DNA from: Campylobacteraceae bacterium
GTDB taxonomy: Bacteria > Campylobacterota > Campylobacteria > Campylobacterales > Sulfurovaceae
Length of the DNA: 13,048 bases
Direction of reading: 5' to 3'
Assembly (NCBI GenBank): GCA_026986355.1
Contig: JALSOO010000085.1
Coordinates: forward strand, 1 to 13,048
Shown: in pieces, positions 12,919 through 13,048 of the stretch
Layout: each line of letters opens with the position of its first letter
How positions within the stretch are numbered: the first letter of the stretch is position 1
The notes under the pieces: model-generated
What the model saw: only the letters and a program-made list of their open reading frames with translations
Databases searched by the model: none
Told to the model about the DNA's origin: nothing
Translations under genes and position numbers: made by a program

Positions 12919-13048
12919 TATCCCTACTGCTTCTCGAACTATAGCCATCTTCTTATCGGCTATTGCTCTCATTTTTTTAGCTCCATCACTTAAAATATCT
13001 CTAACTAAATCAGGATTTTTTAGATACTCCTCTCGCTTCTCTCTTGCC
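12913..13048 (-). CDS. trpS: tryptophanyl-tRNA synthetase, C-terminal end only
   Basis: Only the last 45 codons are in the window; the gene continues past the right edge. The - strand reads AREKREEYLKNPDLVRDIL, then GAKKMRAIADKKMAIVREAV, ending in GIL and TAG. This is the characteristic C-terminal helix region of TrpS (AxxKREEYLxNPDLV, GAxKARAIA, VREAVG). TrpS charges tRNA-Trp in the cytoplasm. It converges on murI with a 6-base overlap; no terminator lies between them, so each gene must be terminated inside the other. Confidence 0.88.
   Translation of the reverse strand, partial: AREKREEYLKNPDLVRDILSDGAKKMRAIADKKMAIVREAVGIL

Noticed and set aside
1..13048. CRISPR array, tRNA, insertion sequence or prophage
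   Set aside because: No regularly spaced repeats, cloverleaf sequences, transposase or phage genes were found on either strand.

Overview
The window looks like ordinary chromosome from a free-living member of the Campylobacterota (Epsilonproteobacteria), probably a sulfur- or hydrogen-oxidising relative of Sulfurimonas, Sulfurovum or Arcobacter. The grounds are the very AT-rich sequence, an OprD/MOMP-like porin, an orphan response regulator of the ILYVEDE type, and the rho-murI gene order, which is also found in Helicobacter. This placement is inference from protein style and gene order; no database was searched.

Layout. Bases 1-240 hold the possible tail of a + strand gene, a hairpin-rich repeat-like stretch and a bidirectional terminator. 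Bases 241-4703 are on the - strand. In transcription order they are an OprD-type porin, the RNase P RNA gene (rnpB), a HlyD/membrane-fusion-like periplasmic protein, and a cytoplasmic molybdopterin oxidoreductase whose start codon overlaps the stop of the HlyD-like gene. A divergent promoter region (4704-4860) then opens a tightly packed + strand operon, 4861-9025: a sodium/solute symporter (SSS family), anhydro-MurNAc kinase (anmK), MurNAc anomeric kinase (amgK) and MurNAc-1-P uridylyltransferase (murU). An orphan OmpR-like response regulator follows and converges on a Cof-type HAD phosphatase. After a divergent promoter region come rho and murI (glutamate racemase), and the window ends with the 3' end of trpS on the - strand.

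The most interesting unit is the symporter-anmK-amgK-murU operon. The three enzymes match the AmgK/MurU cell-wall recycling route known from Pseudomonas: anhydro-MurNAc to MurNAc-6-P (AnmK), dephosphorylation to MurNAc, then MurNAc-1-P (AmgK) and UDP-MurNAc (MurU). This route bypasses early de novo UDP-MurNAc synthesis. Two features stand out. An SSS symporter overlaps anmK and is the obvious candidate importer of the amino sugar, and the MurNAc-6-P phosphatase (MupP) is absent from the operon. A HAD-family phosphatase lies 0.8 kb downstream on the opposite strand and could fill that gap, but it is of a different HAD subclass from MupP, so the link is speculative. murI, which supplies D-glutamate for peptidoglycan, lies further along and adds a cell-wall theme, although its link to rho is probably just conserved order.

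No CRISPR array, tRNA, rRNA, insertion sequence or phage gene was seen.
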